A stretch of 64,000 nt of DNA from Parelaphostrongylus tenuis (Eukaryota; Nematoda; Chromadorea; Rhabditida; Metastrongylidae): contig JAHQIW010003844.1 in assembly GCA_019055375.1 (NCBI GenBank), forward strand, positions 119,609-183,608. Direction: 5' to 3'. The notes beneath the pieces were generated by a model. The model was given only the letters and a program-made list of their open reading frames with translations, was not told the DNA's origin and did no database searches. Both the position numbers and the translations under genes were made by a program. Below, piece after piece: positions 1 to 11,869 of the stretch. Positions within the stretch are counted from its first letter, which is position 1; each line of letters begins with the position of its first letter.

Positions 1-1990
1 GCTACGGGAATGATTGATCTCTAAAAGCTCTTGGTATCAGAGTCGAAAAGTGGTAGCACAGCGCGGAGCTCCGTTGGTATAATGGCAGCAAACGCCCTTG
101 TGGGTAAAGAGGGCGGGTGAAACGCAGGGTCAACTATCGCCTGGAACCTGATGTTTTGCATAGCACCTAGCATCGTTTGATACACAGTTGTAAGGTAACA
201 TCATCGAACTGATATAGGTCGAGTAAAATAAAATTTCTGGCAGTTCACACGACAAACCGACCATCTGCCGTCGCCTCAAGTGTGGGGAGATTTCGATAGT
301 GACCCTGGAGACTATTCGTCGGCTTCCTGCCAGTAATGTAGACCGTTGCTCCTGATTGACCCAGTTGTAGAGCTATGCCTCTTCCTAAAATCATTCAATT
401 CTATGAGTCTATAAGAAAATCTTCGTCCTAGTGAATGTGACGCTCAATTAGTGGATAAGGCTAGCATACGTGTGATGAACGGAATGAAATCGAAACGGTA
501 AACGATCTTACGATCTGGGTTAGACCTTCCGCTCAAATTCGCTTCTAAACTTTAGAAGAAGATCGTTCTCATATTTTCCTACGTCATGGGTTATTAAAAC
601 AAAAATACAAGCAACAGAACTGTAGTTTAGAAAATACTTGAGTTCCTTGCGGACCCATGACAGTTATTCTGAGCCTCATCAAGTTAGAGGTCTTTTTTTC
701 GCTGGACAAGGCTTTTTATCTAGAATCTTAGCAGACATTCAAAAGCTTGGTTCATCAAGTTGATTTCAAAAATGTGCTTGGTTTATGAAAAAGCCTTCAT
801 TGTACGCTCTAGCAGCAAGAATGAGATTATACTTCATACTCATATTCATTTGTTTTATTGGGTTGGCAAGAATGTCCCGGACTTTTTCGTTATTGTTGAT
901 TATTTTTCACGGATTCAAGCTTTTCCTTTTATTATCGTTTAGGAGCAGCTATTGCGGTTATTTCGATGTATAGCACTTATGCATTTGTTAGTAGATGAAT
1001 TGTCGCGAGACCAAAAAGAATTGATGATGCTTCGCGAGTGTGTTTGAGTTTAAGAGCTGCTTTAGAGCCCAAATGATACTCGTAAGCATCATCAATCGTT
1101 TTTGCTCTCAAGATAATTCCATCTTAAAACAAATGCCTAAGTATATTATATCGAAATATCCATAAGAGGCTGCTTTAAACGATAGTAAAGCGTAAACTTG
1201 AAGGCATGAAAAATAATCAGCAAACCAAAAAAAAAATCTAGGAAATTTCTAGCCAACCCATTATCTCCTAGTCTAGAGATTGCGGATCACTTTTACTAGT
1301 TTATACTAGTTTCTTTCTACAGAAAATAATCTCCACAATTTCAAAGCTCAATCTGCTTCTTCTGAAGGTCTTCACAGTGCGCTGTAGGAGCAGACAAAGG
1401 TTACGTTTCACTTCTGGAGTTTGCTTCTCACACGTGAATTATATATGCACAAGAAGTATATGAAAGTGTAGAGGAAATTACGCTTCGTAACTGCAAGAAA
1501 TATAAGGTTCTTTCCAAACAAAGGAAGAAACCTTGGTAATTAACGTAAATCGGGCGCCAATCGCAAAAATCGATCACCTGTCGCCCTCAAAGGAACGAAG
1601 CAGAAGTGAGTTCAGGTAAAGGATAGCGAAAAGTTAAGGCTCTTGGCGTAGATCAATTCCTCAGACGTGCCTCCTGCATTTGCCTTCTTCTAACCTTCGC
1701 TGATATTACTGGATGGATATAGGGCCTTTACAGTGACACGCGGTGGTCTAGCGACGTACACTGCTATCATCTCGCCAGCTCCCTAGGGATGAAAGGCTCG
1801 GTAAGCCTTCAGCGCGAGATCGAACCATCGACTATCCTACCCACAGTGTCACACGAGCTCTTAGCCGAGGTCACCAAACAAAAAGAGACAAGAACTTCAA
1901 ACAGTCACAGCCATATCGAAAAAAAAAAACAACCAACCAACCAAAAACCGAATCAACCAAATCCAATAGCCAAATCAATAAATCCACCAC
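1..1990. other. Non-coding stretch, likely intron 1 of SDR copy B
   Basis: No exon is recognised on either strand. The stretch lies downstream, on the minus strand, of exon 1 of SDR copy B, so most of it should be that gene's first intron. It contains one copy of an interspersed repeat (about 248-385) and a poorly preserved tRNA-like segment near 1770-1830. A second-exon homologue (the residues after TGASRGIG) was looked for and not found, so it may lie outside the window. Confidence 0.5.
248..385 (+). repeat. Interspersed repeat, copy 1
   Basis: This segment matches 15065-15215 in the same orientation. Shared blocks include CAAGTGTGGGGAGATTTCGA versus the CAAGTGTTGGGAGATTTCGA form, and GTAGAGCTATGCCTCTTCCT in both. 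No terminal repeats or reading frame are evident, so the class of element is not known. Confidence 0.7.
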
Positions 1991-2048
1991 CTATTCCTCT
2001 GCTTGCGCCGGTGACCAACGCGATTTGACCTTCAAGAAGTCGACTCAT
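1991..2048 (-). CDS. DHRS1-like SDR copy B, exon 1 (partial)
   Basis: Exon 1 of a second short-chain dehydrogenase. From ATG at 2048 it reads MSRLLEGQIALVTGASRGI plus one base, then a GTGGTG donor. TGASRGIG is the TGxxxGxG dinucleotide-binding motif at the start of SDR Rossmann folds. The exon is 58 nt in the same phase as exon 1 of copy A at 17680-17623, and 16 of its first 19 residues match, so the two are tandem paralogues on the minus strand. Upstream sequence also matches that of copy A in patches. The rest of the gene would lie to the left and is outside the window, so I cannot judge whether this copy is intact. By family it would be a cytosolic or ER-associated NAD(P)-dependent oxidoreductase of unknown substrate. 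Confidence 0.75.
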
Positions 2049-2235
2049 TTTCGACGACAGCGGCTGAAATTGTTGAAACGGTGATGAAGAATATATTTTA
2101 TTAGCACAGCTACCGTCATATCATTTAAGAATACGGAGAAGAAAATATCGACTGATAGCCGCAGATCACAAGAGCAACTGAAAATCACAACAGCAGCATG
2201 GCCATCTATAGCTGAACTGAGTCGGATGGCAATTT
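2049..2235 (-). promoter_or_regulatory. Duplicated 5' flank of SDR copies
   Basis: The sequence just upstream of the copy B start resembles the flank of copy A (17681-18060). Shared blocks include AGCxGCTGAAATxGTTGAAA next to the start, then further out AAATATCGA, GCCxCAGATCACA and TGAACTGAGTCG. About 170 bp present in A has no match in B. This marks the extent of the duplication. I see no recognisable promoter element and call it regulatory only by position. Confidence 0.4.
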
Positions 2236-2287
2236 GATCAAGGCAATTTGATTTTGAAGAGTGAGATTCCAAACACTGAACAGATGT

Positions 2288-2370
2288 CGAAATTGAAAGG
2301 AAAAAAGGAAAGAAAAACGAGAAAGAAGAAAAAGAAAGAGGAAAAGGATGAAAGAAGGAAGGGACGAAGA
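2288..2370 (+). repeat. Polypurine low-complexity tract
   Basis: About 80 bp made almost only of A and G (repeats of GGAAAG, AAAGAAA and GGAAGG type). The apparent long frame on the opposite strand (F, S and L rich) is only a reflection of this tract. Confidence 0.8.
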
Positions 2371-2829
2371 CATGAGGCAAGGCAACTCTTTCACAAATCA
2401 ATTGAATGACCATAGGGGTTAATGATCGGGAGGGAAAAGACCATGGCGCTGAAGTACCAATGGCATAGTTGGAGATGAAAAACGACCTGACTTTCATCAA
2501 TAACGACATCTTATACGAGGACAACTGCATCGCTACATCGAATTACAGAGGGTTTCTTGGGAGATTTTGCACTAGTTACAGAGCCCTTGTCAGTTCAATA
2601 AGCATTTCCACCACTCAAAATTGCAGACAACAAATTCGTATCGAGAGAGGAAATTGTCACAGAAAAGACTTATATTCATGTTCAGCTACAGCTTTTTTGG
2701 AAGGAATTCTTTAAATCGAAGTACGCTCTCGGAAACATCTAGACTAAACGCTTCATGAATGATTACTTAGAGTCGTTCGCCACAAGTGTTTTCTTGAGAC
2801 CACAGCTCAAATTTCAATATGCCTGGCAA

Positions 2830-3130
2830 TTATTTTTGAGCAGTGCATGTTAGTGGCCTATCGAAGGGGGCGGACTTATAAAGCCCGATACACGTGTTTC
2901 GATCTTGCGATCTCGTCAGTCCGGCAGTTACCCTTTCTCGTCTTTTGCCAATCCTGTGTGGGTGCTCCAGTCCCCACACTAAGAGTTAGTGACGATGAAC
3001 GTTTTACACTCTGTGTCCAGTGAAATTATCACCGAAACACAGAAAGTTGTACACTCGATTGTTCTCGGCTAGTATGATTAATATATCAAATCTTTCGCTT
3101 ACGAAAACACTTTGTTTCACAAGATATTTA
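2830..3130 (-). repeat. Copy of hammerhead-bearing repeat element
   Basis: This segment is homologous to 43205-43460 inside the palindrome arm. Shared parts are the hammerhead motif at one end, then ACGTTTTACACTC, TGTCxAGTGAAAT and the CGATTG block. Here it is a single diverged arm, whereas at 43.2-43.8 kb two arms face each other. Confidence 0.65.
2880..2926 (-). ncRNA. Hammerhead-type ribozyme motif
   Basis: On the minus strand the order is CTGACGAG, a perfect 4-bp stem II (GATC-GCAA-GATC, a GNRA-type tetraloop), then GAAAC, ACGTGT and ATC. CUGANGA and GAAA are the invariant hammerhead core elements. Stem III is the minimal self-complementary ACAC/GUGU seen in the small hammerheads of Penelope-like retroelements, which by established work act as dimers. 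Stem I can form next to the core, with a bulge. Activity is inferred from sequence only. Confidence 0.7.
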
Positions 3131-3229
3131 CAAAGATTATCTTACCACGCATACGGAAACGATACACGATGCACAGAAAGCTAAGCAAGTAGAATTCCGA
3201 TAAGGATTCTGGTGCATGAACCACATCAA

Positions 3230-3705
3230 GCCGTGCCACGGGTCATCGAAATCTGTTGAAAAGTATCATCTACCTCTCATGCTGAACTATATCAACTTTG
3301 AGAAAGTGTTTGAAAGCGTCGTGACAAATGCAGTTTTATCAGCGCTCGTTGATCAAAGTGCTGATCCGAACTCTGTCTGAAGGCTACATCCGGAAATGAA
3401 GCACGAGATTACAGCTTTCCCATCAATCCCCTCACAGGATCTACAGGATGAAAATTTGACAAGGCAACATCAAACTATCCAAGTTCTTTTCTGCAGCACG
3501 AAGTGTATACTGAAATTGCTCAGTTGGGATGAAATGGGTGTTCGAATAAATGGAAGTTTCAATAAAATCTTCCTTTCGCGGATGTCACATCTTTCAAGAA
3601 TACCAGTGGGAGTAGAAACGTTGCTAAATGATCTGGTCGAAACAGGGAAAAAATAACACTGCTTCTAAGACAGAAGAAAATTCAGTCCCAAAAAGCCCAA
3701 GGTGC
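3230..3705 (+). pseudogene. RTE-type reverse transcriptase fragment
   Basis: Broken reverse-transcriptase reading frames of an RTE-clade non-LTR retrotransposon. The first piece reads LNYINFEKVFESVVTNAVL, matching the family's FIDFEKAFDSVE block (RT domain 3). Further on, KLLSWDEMGVRINGSFN and ETLLNDLVETGKK match the blocks on either side of the RFADDI catalytic segment. The YxDD-type catalytic core itself is degraded (HLSRIPVGVE region). Stops and frameshifts separate the blocks, so the element is dead. It lies between SDR copies A and B. Confidence 0.75.
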
Positions 3706-3760
3706 GAAGACCGGAACACGTATGCTGGGCTGTATAGGTGCCATAACAGACCACTAGCAT
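3695..3760 (+). repeat. Eroded hammerhead-element terminus
   Basis: The segment GACCGGAACACGTATGCTGG followed by GCTGTATAGGTGCC is a decayed version of the sequence at 4010-4040. The CUGANGA half is no longer recognisable, so I do not call a ribozyme. Confidence 0.45.
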
Positions 3761-3984
3761 GGTCAAAAAATTAGTTACCAGGCATATTAATAATTTAAGA
3801 GTGGTCTTAAAAACACTCGGAACAAAAGGTATGATATTTCAAAAACATCGCCAAGAGCAATGGATGGTACAACACAGGGTCTGGTAATTTCTTTCACTTG
3901 AAGGCGCGTGTAAAAAGCAAGTGCGCCTGTTCTATGTAAACCTGTTGGGCTCCCTACAATAGTATCGGCTAAAACGAAGGAAAC

Positions 3985-4032
3985 TGCCCAACTGAAGAGG
4001 CTGCCAAGGCCGAAACACGCGTATTGGGCTGT
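3985..4032 (+). ncRNA. Hammerhead-type ribozyme motif with covarying stem I
   Basis: The order is CTGAAGAG, stem II GGCU/GGCC closing a GCCAA loop, GAAAC, ACGCGT, ATT. Stem I is a perfect 6-bp pairing of GCCCAA immediately 5' of the core with UUGGGC immediately 3' of it. In other copies the second pair is G-C (GA...UC) and here it is A-U (AA...UU), a compensatory change that supports a real fold. Stem III has one A-C mismatch, so cleavage may be weak. Confidence 0.65.
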
Positions 4033-4053
4033 ATAAGTCCCCACAGCAAACCG

Positions 4054-4330
4054 CATGGGTGGCTCGAAAAAAAATAATTGTCAGGCATACGATCGTTTCG
4101 ATGGAATTCAAGTCCAGAACGTCCTAATCGCTTCCAATAGTGGCTCGAAGATATTCGAATACTACGAGATTACCTCTACTCGTTCATATGCTCAAAACCG
4201 ACCGATCATCGCGTCAACCCACCTAGCTGCCTCACCCAGCGGCTCGTGAATTGGCCAAAAACCACTTGCTCGCGCATGCAATCTCAGTATTCCCTGAAGC
4301 CTTGCAGAGAAACTGTCTTTTCACAGAACA
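4054..4330 (+). repeat. Interspersed repeat Z, copy 1
   Basis: Matches 10205-10445 in the same orientation. Shared blocks include CTACGAGAT, GTGAATTGGCCAAA, ACTTGCTCGCGCATG, and CTTGCAGAGAAAC. An inverted partial copy lies at about 9950-10030. It directly follows a hammerhead-like motif here, and a hammerhead-like motif also occurs at 11.2 kb. Confidence 0.65.
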
Positions 4331-4434
4331 GGCAAGCGTTGGAACCACTAAAACCTACGCTCTCGAACGATTACTAGTAGTCTAAAAAAAAGCTCTGTCC
4401 GGCGAGAAATATGCTCCTGTGAATTGTAACTGTA

Positions 4435-4600
4435 TTTTAAATTTTAAACCACTATGAGATGGTCTTTCCAAAAACTGCCGCGTACGGCTCTAGTCAGACT
4501 TCTTTCCTATTGAGAAGGATCGTCCCTCTTTCTTGTCCCCTTATAACCCGAGAAAACCGGCCCTTCTATAAACCAAGCACAGTTCCCCAGGCTTCAGATA
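4435..4600 (+). repeat. Repeat Y terminal fragment
   Basis: Partial copy of the Y family described at 36660-37505: the terminal-repeat portion with CAAAAACTGCCGCGTACGGC, a CTAGTCAGA block and the TTATAACC end. No coding content. Confidence 0.45.
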
Positions 4601-7600
4601 GTTATCGAAACTTCAATGAAACAGATTTGCCAGAGAAGATATACAACAAGTAGACGTGCATTACGCGAAATGTACGCCGTTACCAAAGGATCACTGCTGC
4701 GAAACACCTCTAGAAGAAGTTTCCTTTAATTAAATCGCCTTCCCAATTTTTCTTCAAACAATCAGTAGAAGCCCACGCCTTTGACACGAATGTCGGCTCC
4801 AAGACCTCCAACGTCCATTCATCTATTTTTTTCGTAACTGGACACTTTATTTGACAAGAACCTATGAAACATTGTCGTGTTCTACAATACAAACAGCTAA
4901 TGAAGAGTCAGGTACAAGCAGTTTAGAATTTGAAAAAACCTAGAAACCTAAAGTTTGGAAAATCAGAAAAGAAAACATGAAATTTCGAATTTACCATATC
5001 TTATAAGGAAATTTATACGAGGCAAAATGCATGCCCCATAACGGAATTCTAAGTGGGAACGATAGTTGCAATTTGATTGAAACCAAAGTATTCGAGAGCC
5101 GTTGAGACGCGACGAATATCTATAGGCAAACCACCTGAAAAGGGTAAATTGGTAAAACCATATTGGAGAGTACAAATGTAAACTTTTTCAATATACAATA
5201 TGCCATTAAATGCAGTAACACGTTATGAGTGCAAAAATGACAGGCAATAGATAAAAAGACGCGATTAACATTATAGAATGAGCGCTTTGAGTTTACGAAA
5301 CAAAAGATTGACGCACCGTCAATATCCTTGAAATTGTATTCATTTGCAAGGTCATAGGTCATCAAAACTTTCCCTGACTTCTCCTGTATATTTCTATCCC
5401 CAGCTAACGCCACGACGGCTTTACCAACGAATTCGGCAGACTCGCTCTGTTCGAACGTCTTATCCAACTGATACTGGAATAAATTATAAATTATTAATTT
5501 ATTCCACACGACCCGCTGTCAAAGTTTACTCTGCCAATATCAACACATCTTTTACTCAGTTCCTCCCTCCCAAACCTCCACAAAGCTCTTTGGATATTTT
5601 TTGTTTTGCATTGGCTGCTGTTTGAGCATGCATGTCATACAAAGCAAGGCGAGACGTACTTGTTGTAACACTCCAAGTAACCGAGCTTAAGTGCCGCTAA
5701 GAAACAGTTAACAGATTGCAAGATAGTGCTGTGGTGGACATGCTATCAGAGCATCGCTTATTCAACTATTATGTGATTCGCTGTACCACTGAGATCACTG
5801 TGCTACCCCGCCCCTTAGTAAACATTTGTAAAATAAGAACAAACATGATACGATAGAAAAAAAATCAGAAAGAGAATTATCCGAGGTATTGACCACAACA
5901 CAGGTTTCTCATCTTTGAAACTGAACAAAAGAATTTCATATTTAGCCTCTTCTGTGATGACTGAGTTATCTTAAGTGTACAGAGAATCCTATGACGCAAA
6001 ACTTGTGAATACCACTCAGAAAAGACACTACATCATCATGGCAAGATTGGTACTGTTCTGTTCCTCGGAAAGGCTTCTTTTAGGGGCTTGTCCTGGTGGA
6101 GAAAAATTTTCCCCAGGCTGATGACAATATTTCAAAAGCCTAACTCGCGTTAATCTGCACACACTTGTTGCATGAGGTCTTTTCACAGCGATGTAGCGCT
6201 AAAGATAAAACTGCGTTCTAGGCGCGACATGCGTCATTGCGATTTCTTCGTTAGACAGAGCTGTTCCTCTGTGTGACCAGTAATTATTCAGAAGCGTAGA
6301 TCTCGAAAACTTCAAAACTGTGTCTCCTTCAGAAAAACCTTTCAAAGCGTCGTAGCAGTGAGAATAGAACTGAGTTTGACATAAGCGTAATTTTTGAAAG
6401 ACAGAACTTTCTCTGGACTATGTGTAGATATTCCTGCGTGAATCTCAGCGATTCCAACACTATGCTTGCTTTTTGAAAATATCCTTTCTGCATCGCATCA
6501 AAGAGTTCAAGACTGAGCCTTACTCGGTGTAAATGGCTGTGTATCGATAGCACTGCGCAATTTACATTTGACGCGTGATTTTTGTGATGAAATAAATCGT
6601 TTTTTTTTCTTCTTTTCAAAAATAACTCCAAGAAGGTGCATAATTTTCATCCACCACATTTTGCCGATATGTTGATAGGCTTTTAGTGCATAGTCTTGGG
6701 ATGCTTGGAATAAAGCATTTTTAAGGGATTTTTCATTCGGTGCTATGAAATAACATGAAAAGCCTAAACCAGCGCAACGATAGAACAAAGTTTGTTCTAC
6801 AATTACAATGGAAAAAACCTTCGAATCTCTACAAAAGGAGGACAAAATTTCAGATAAATAACGGAAATGCCTACGATAAAACACGAGGCATGTGAAAAAC
6901 AACATTTTATTCCCACTGCTTCAGCTGTGTATTGGTCCTTCCAAAAATCAGTGCACTCTTGAAGCCACAAATATTTGAGCTTCCAAATGAAAGTCTAGTG
7001 GAAACCTCAAGTTCAATAAAAAAAAGGTATCTTCAAAAATCTCTCCACGATGACAAAGTAGTACCGACAAATTACACACTAGTACGCACACGTCAAACGT
7101 TGATCGGAAAAAAATTAATGCTAAACTAGTACCTCTCAAATAATTTGGGAATGACTTGTCTCACAGGCACATCAGTTGGTTTATATTCCAGCGAGTACAA
7201 TACCGGCTTTCTTCAGCACAAATAGCTGTTAAGAAGACAAATCGCATTGGATGGCGGCAATTGATTGACATCTTTCCTGTGTAGGCCAACCAATAGATAA
7301 GGTTCTTTATCGAATGATGTTCCACGTCCCAAGATTCAAATCTGAACGACAAGGGGCACCACCATCCCACTACGACCACATGTGGGCCATCGACTCGATC
7401 AGTCAATGTCAAGAAGACGAAGATGTCGAAACGTGAGCCGAATACAACTTAGTAGCAACCCCGAGCTTACTGCATAATTCAAAAAGACAAATTCATATTA
7501 CTTTTTCAACGAAAAGCCGATTACAACTAGTGATTGATGGATACAACAAAAAATATTCTTTGATTATCAACTCTTGTCGCCTCCTTATGTAACACCTGCT

Positions 7601-8414
7601 GATGATACCAAGGGCTGTAGAATGTTTTCTAAAAAAGTCCAAATGATTTATAACGGACATATACGCACAATGTCGGAGTGGGTTGCTTTCTTTTAGCGAT
7701 GCTACTTGAATTCAACTCGATACACCTACAGGAACATTTATTGGATGAGACAACTATGAAAATCGACTTGGAACATTCCGGCTTTGGAGGAGGCAAGGGC
7801 GACAAAACATTAATCAAGATAATTCTTTGAAAAATATCTTATCGGCTCATGACTGAGAAACACATGTCGACATGCATGCTGAGGTTAAAGTAAAGTATGT
7901 TTTTCAGGATACTGCTATACATTATGCTAAACGATTACGATTGAGCTTTCAGCCATTCATAAAATTTCCTGAAATGTCACTATAATGTGATACCGCACGC
8001 AAAATCATTGATTACACTCTCCATCGATTCCTCATCGTACTCTAGTACTATACTGAGTACGTAATACTGAGTACTAGTGCAACATACGTTTGATTACCTA
8101 AGTTTGACGCATATGCTTTTAACCTAATTATTGTTATAAGACCCACAAGATTTTCTTTTTGCTTATAAGTGCGTTAGAAATGCCATTCAATTGTTTTTTA
8201 TAAGCAGAATATTTTATATGATGGCTTTTATAAGACCTTAGAGATGACAACTTTCGTACCCGAAAAACGTGATTTGAAGGAAATTTACTTTACAGATTTA
8301 TTAACTAGATCCAACTAAAAATACTTGATTTTGGTTTCACTATCTGCACATTTTCTAACGAACATTTTGCTATACAGCTTGTCTAGACTTGCTTCAAGAT
8401 GGAGCTGTCGTAGG

Positions 8415-8520
8415 AAAAAACTCTTTTGCTCGTCATGTACGAATGGCGCATAGGGAAAAATGTTGGTGAAGCGACGCGCATAATTATTGGAGCTTCCTAT
8501 GGACGGTCCAAATGTGAATA
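8415..8520 (+). pseudogene. Possible mariner transposase N-terminal remnant
   Basis: The frame reads LLLVMYEWRIGKNVGEATRI, which resembles the first helix of the mariner DNA-binding domain (typically LLYEFxxGxxAxEAxRNI). The match ends after about 25 residues and no catalytic domain follows, so this is a tentative relic. Confidence 0.3.
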
Positions 8521-8984
8521 TTTTTCAGGTTTCTCCACACTGTTCTCTCCAGTTCTAAACTGCGCGATCTATTTGCTACATGTCGATTCTGCAACCGTGT
8601 CATCGCCAAATTCCGTTAGTCATGCATACTTTGCCATATTGCTCCATGATGACGCTCGACGTCATGTTACATACGTCTGGGGTGGAAGGTTTTAGGAGGT
8701 TTTACCTTAGCCGCCTTGCTCTCCCGACACTGAACGGTCAGACTACTATTTGAAATTACTAAATTCAAATCACATACCAGCAAATTCTAGAAAATTCTAC
8801 CAAGTTTTACCAATTTTACTTACCAAATTTTTCTTCAACAACGGTCACAAATCAGCTAAACATTGGGAAAATGTTCTTGTTAATGATGGAGATTATATCT
8901 AGAAAACCTTCAAAACACAAATTTTTCTGCATTGATTGAATATTTGAACCGTAAAAAACGGCGGGGCATATTTGTACACCTAAT

Positions 8985-9140
8985 AAATTTCACCACGTGT
9001 GGCGCGTTGATTAGGGTGCCTCCAAACACGTATGTGACCGGGAGTTCAATTCCTCGGCCAGCTCACCAAGTCTTTCATCTCTCTTGGGTCGACAAATCCG
9101 TAGCAAATTTGCTTAGAAAAATAGCTTCTTTAACTTGATA
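8985..9140 (+). mobile_element. tRNA-derived SINE (family S2)
   Basis: Head with A-box-like GTGGCGCGTTGATTAGGG and B-box-like GAGTTCAATTCCTC, followed by a tail with CATCTCTCTTGGGTCGACAA and ending ACTTGATAA. The tail matches 26425-26510 (CATCTCTTCGGGATCGGTAA). Similar heads appear at 26390 and 56560. The head does not fold into a credible full tRNA, so it is a SINE and not a tRNA gene. Confidence 0.6.
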
Positions 9141-9609
9141 ATCAATAGGCTACTGAAAGTCATTACAGAAGGCCAGACATACATTCAAGCACCACTGACG
9201 ATGCCTAGAGAAGTCAATAGTAGTGTGTATTACAGACTGGTCAAAGCCGACAAGTTCACCAGATTGTTATCAAAGAACCATAGAAACTGAGCTTTACCGA
9301 TCACTTTGAGATATTTGGTGTAAAGATTGTAGCCAATACATAGCATAGCACTTTCTTCGGATCCCTCCTAAGAGAAGAAATTATTTGTAACTCAGTGTAA
9401 ACGTCACAAATTCAATGCCAAAAAATGATGCTGCTCGGGTCGGAAAAAAGCGGTCTTCAAGAAAACATAAACACAGCTTCTGATGGATAACAATACAACG
9501 CAAATTTCAGTCACACTTCTAAGAATCTGCATATGTGATATTTCATGAGAAATTTTCAAATCTGCTACAATTCATGTTTCTTTTGCGATTACAAATAACC
9601 ACATAGGAT

Positions 9610-10145
9610 GGCCTCTGCGAAAGTAGATCAAACAGAACCGACAGGAGATGGGTTCTTTTCGGGATATAAGGGAACAAAGGAATATCCAGCAATATTCGCT
9701 GAAGAGGAACTTTTCATAGAACTGTTAGTGATCATTGTAAAGATTGAATCTGTGGTAAGAGCTGTACAAGGCCGAATTTCAAAAAACCTTTTTATAACGC
9801 TGTGAATCTCAAAATAAAATTATTTCAACACGCACCTACTTCTCGCCGGACAGAGCTCTTTCCTTGTAATAAAAAAAATCTTTCCATAGCGCAATATTTG
9901 CTGATTCCAATGCTGTGTCTTTTTTAGAAAGACCGTTAATCTGCGCAGTAGCAGGTCAAATAAGATTAAATTCGCATGCGCGAGCAAGTGGTCCCTGGCC
10001 AATTCACGAGCCGCTAGGTGAGGGCGTTGGGAGTTGCCAATTTTCGACCTGTCTTATGCTAGTACTATCTTCATTATTCGATAAGGAATTGCTTCTTAGC
10101 ATTGAAAGAAAAATTCAGATAAAACGTACGACTATGGGATAAAAA
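9610..10145. repeat. Repeat Y terminal fragment and inverted piece of repeat Z
   Basis: 9610-9880 carries Y-family terminal sequence (GATTGAATCTGTGGTAAGAG, TTATAACGCTGTGAATC, CGCCGGACAGAGCTC). 9940-10035 is an inverted partial copy of repeat Z (GCATGCGCGAGCAAGTGG, GGCCAATTCACGAGCCGC). Confidence 0.45.
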
Positions 10146-10204
10146 AGACTCTAAACACTTTTATTTTGTCATGAGTACGGATAAAACAATTTCATTATTA
10201 TCAT

Positions 10205-10445
10205 TTGGATGAAATCCAGGAGGTCAGAACGTTCTAACTGCGTCCAACAATGACTCTAAGATATTCAGGTACTACGAGATAATCTCTACACGTTGATATT
10301 CTCAAACATCGATCAATAACTGCGCAACTTCCATTGCTACGTCGCTCAGTGTGCCGTGAATTGGCCAAAGACTACTTGCTCGCGCATGTGAATCAAACCT
10401 ATTTTCCCTGCTGCCTTGCAGAGAAACGGTCTTTTCAGGACATAA
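10205..10445 (+). repeat. Interspersed repeat Z, copy 2
   Basis: Matches 4080-4330 block by block (ACTACGAGATAATCTCTACA, GTGAATTGGCCAAAG, CTTGCTCGCGCATG, CTTGCAGAGAAACGGTCTTT). It is followed by Y-type terminal sequence to about 10750. Confidence 0.65.
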
Positions 10446-11180
10446 GCACAGCGCTGAAATCAGCAAACACTACGCTATCGAATGACTATTAAAGTGTAAA
10501 AAAAACTCTGTCCGTCGAGAAATATGCTCGTGTACAAAACAAGGAATTTCCGTCCGTAACGACGTTAAAAAAAGGCTTTTTGAAAACCGGCCAAGTGGGG
10601 CTGTGGCCAGGAATTTGAGCCTTCGAATGATTACTCACACTCCTATGAAAAGTTCTTATTCGGCGAATATGGTCGGATATTCCTTTGTTCCCTTATAACC
10701 AGAAAGAACCAAGAAATATGCACACTGAAGTAATGCGCATCAACGAGAAATAAGATATATATTAAGGAAGAGAATGGCAATACCTACCTTCGACTGCTGG
10801 ACCATTTTTTAAAATTTATTTTCGTCGCGCAAGATCTCAGATAGTTCAGTGCGGACCATACCAGGCCATAGTGACACTACAGAAACTCCATAAGGTTGCA
10901 ACTCAATCGCCATGTCCGCGGACATTCGATCTATCTGCAAGAACTAGACTTCCAAATCACACTCAAAAATTTCTAGTGAAACAAGTGGTAAGAACAAAAA
11001 GTACGAACTCTTGCTCATATCAATACAATTTTTGATAGAGGCCCGACTCAATGCCTTTCGTTTGTAGTGCTTTCTTAAGGCGACGCTCAACTATCAATAT
11101 ACCGATAATCATTTTGTGATCCATGCATGTGCTCTGTCTCCCCCTCCCCCACCGAGAGGAATGGCTAAATACGAAGAGCA

Positions 11181-11228
11181 TCCCCGACTGACGGGGTCGT
11201 CAAGGCCGAAACAAGTGCATCGGGCTCT
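11181..11228 (+). ncRNA. Decayed hammerhead-type motif
   Basis: CTGACGG replaces the required CUGANGA (A9 is G), followed by stem II GGUC/GGCC with a five-base loop, GAAAC, AAGTGC, ATC. Stem I is a clean 5-bp pairing, CCCGA with UCGGG. The fold is retained but the A9 change and the broken stem III predict loss of activity. Confidence 0.5.
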
Positions 11229-11869
11229 TAAGTTACCTTACTACAAGCCGCATGTATGGCTCAAAAAATTATCAGGCCTGAATCGATATTAGTACCGAAA
11301 GACTAATTGGTTTGAGCAGTGTCTGTTTGCTTCGATGTCCGAAGTACAACATCACAACAAAAGCATTTCCGCTATGGGCAAGAAACTTTGAGAAGGAAAT
11401 TGAAAGGACGTGCTCAAAACCTGGAACATAAAAGGATAAAAGCGAGCTGAGATCTCTACCAAAATCTCTTTCCATGTAATCCAGTGATACAGCTCCAAGC
11501 GCCTTTAACACTTTGTGAAACGGCCCATGCTCGACTTGAATTAACTAGCTGAAAACTTTTTTTTCCAATCGCACAATGACCAACACAATATTGCCTCTAA
11601 AAACCCGGTGAGCCCCACCTTTCTCGAGTCCTACAGAAAATATGCACTAAAACACGAGCATACAGACATCGTGCCTCTATAGAACGGAGGAAAACGCGCC
11701 GTCCGAAAGAAAACATGCTAGACTGCCCGATCTTCGGTGGAGATTCGAGCCCATTTTCATCCGATTTCATTGGCTAAGTTTGAGATTACATTTCTAATAT
11801 TGTTGGGTGGTATGGAAAACTTTGAATGTCGGATGGAAGTCGCAAAAGGAGTGGTGGCAGAACGAGCGC

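Larger units (their letters stand above)
5475..9600. other. Large intron of SDR copy A, repeat debris
   Basis: This is the left part of the 5.3-kb intron between exons 10934-10788 and 5473-5317. I find no exon of another gene that I can defend. AT-rich stretches and pieces of Y-type repeats occur at about 6000-6700. A possible mariner N-terminal remnant and a SINE are listed separately. A palindromic run with repeated GAGTAC and GTACT units lies at 8033-8082. Confidence 0.45.

Noticed and set aside
61..140. Possible tRNA gene with TTGGTATAATGG as A box
   Set aside because: No matching B box (GGGTCAACTATC is poor) and no acceptor-stem pairing; probably SINE debris or chance.
2045..2530. 161-residue frame on the minus strand, F/S/L-rich
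   Set aside because: Runs through a polypurine tract and the SDR 5' flank; no domain and no conservation with the flank of copy A.
11272..11511. Minus-strand frame with KALGAVSLDYMERDFGRDL
   Set aside because: Looks vaguely like a dehydrogenase segment but does not align to the DHRS1 order, and it sits inside a DHRS1 intron next to a hammerhead remnant.
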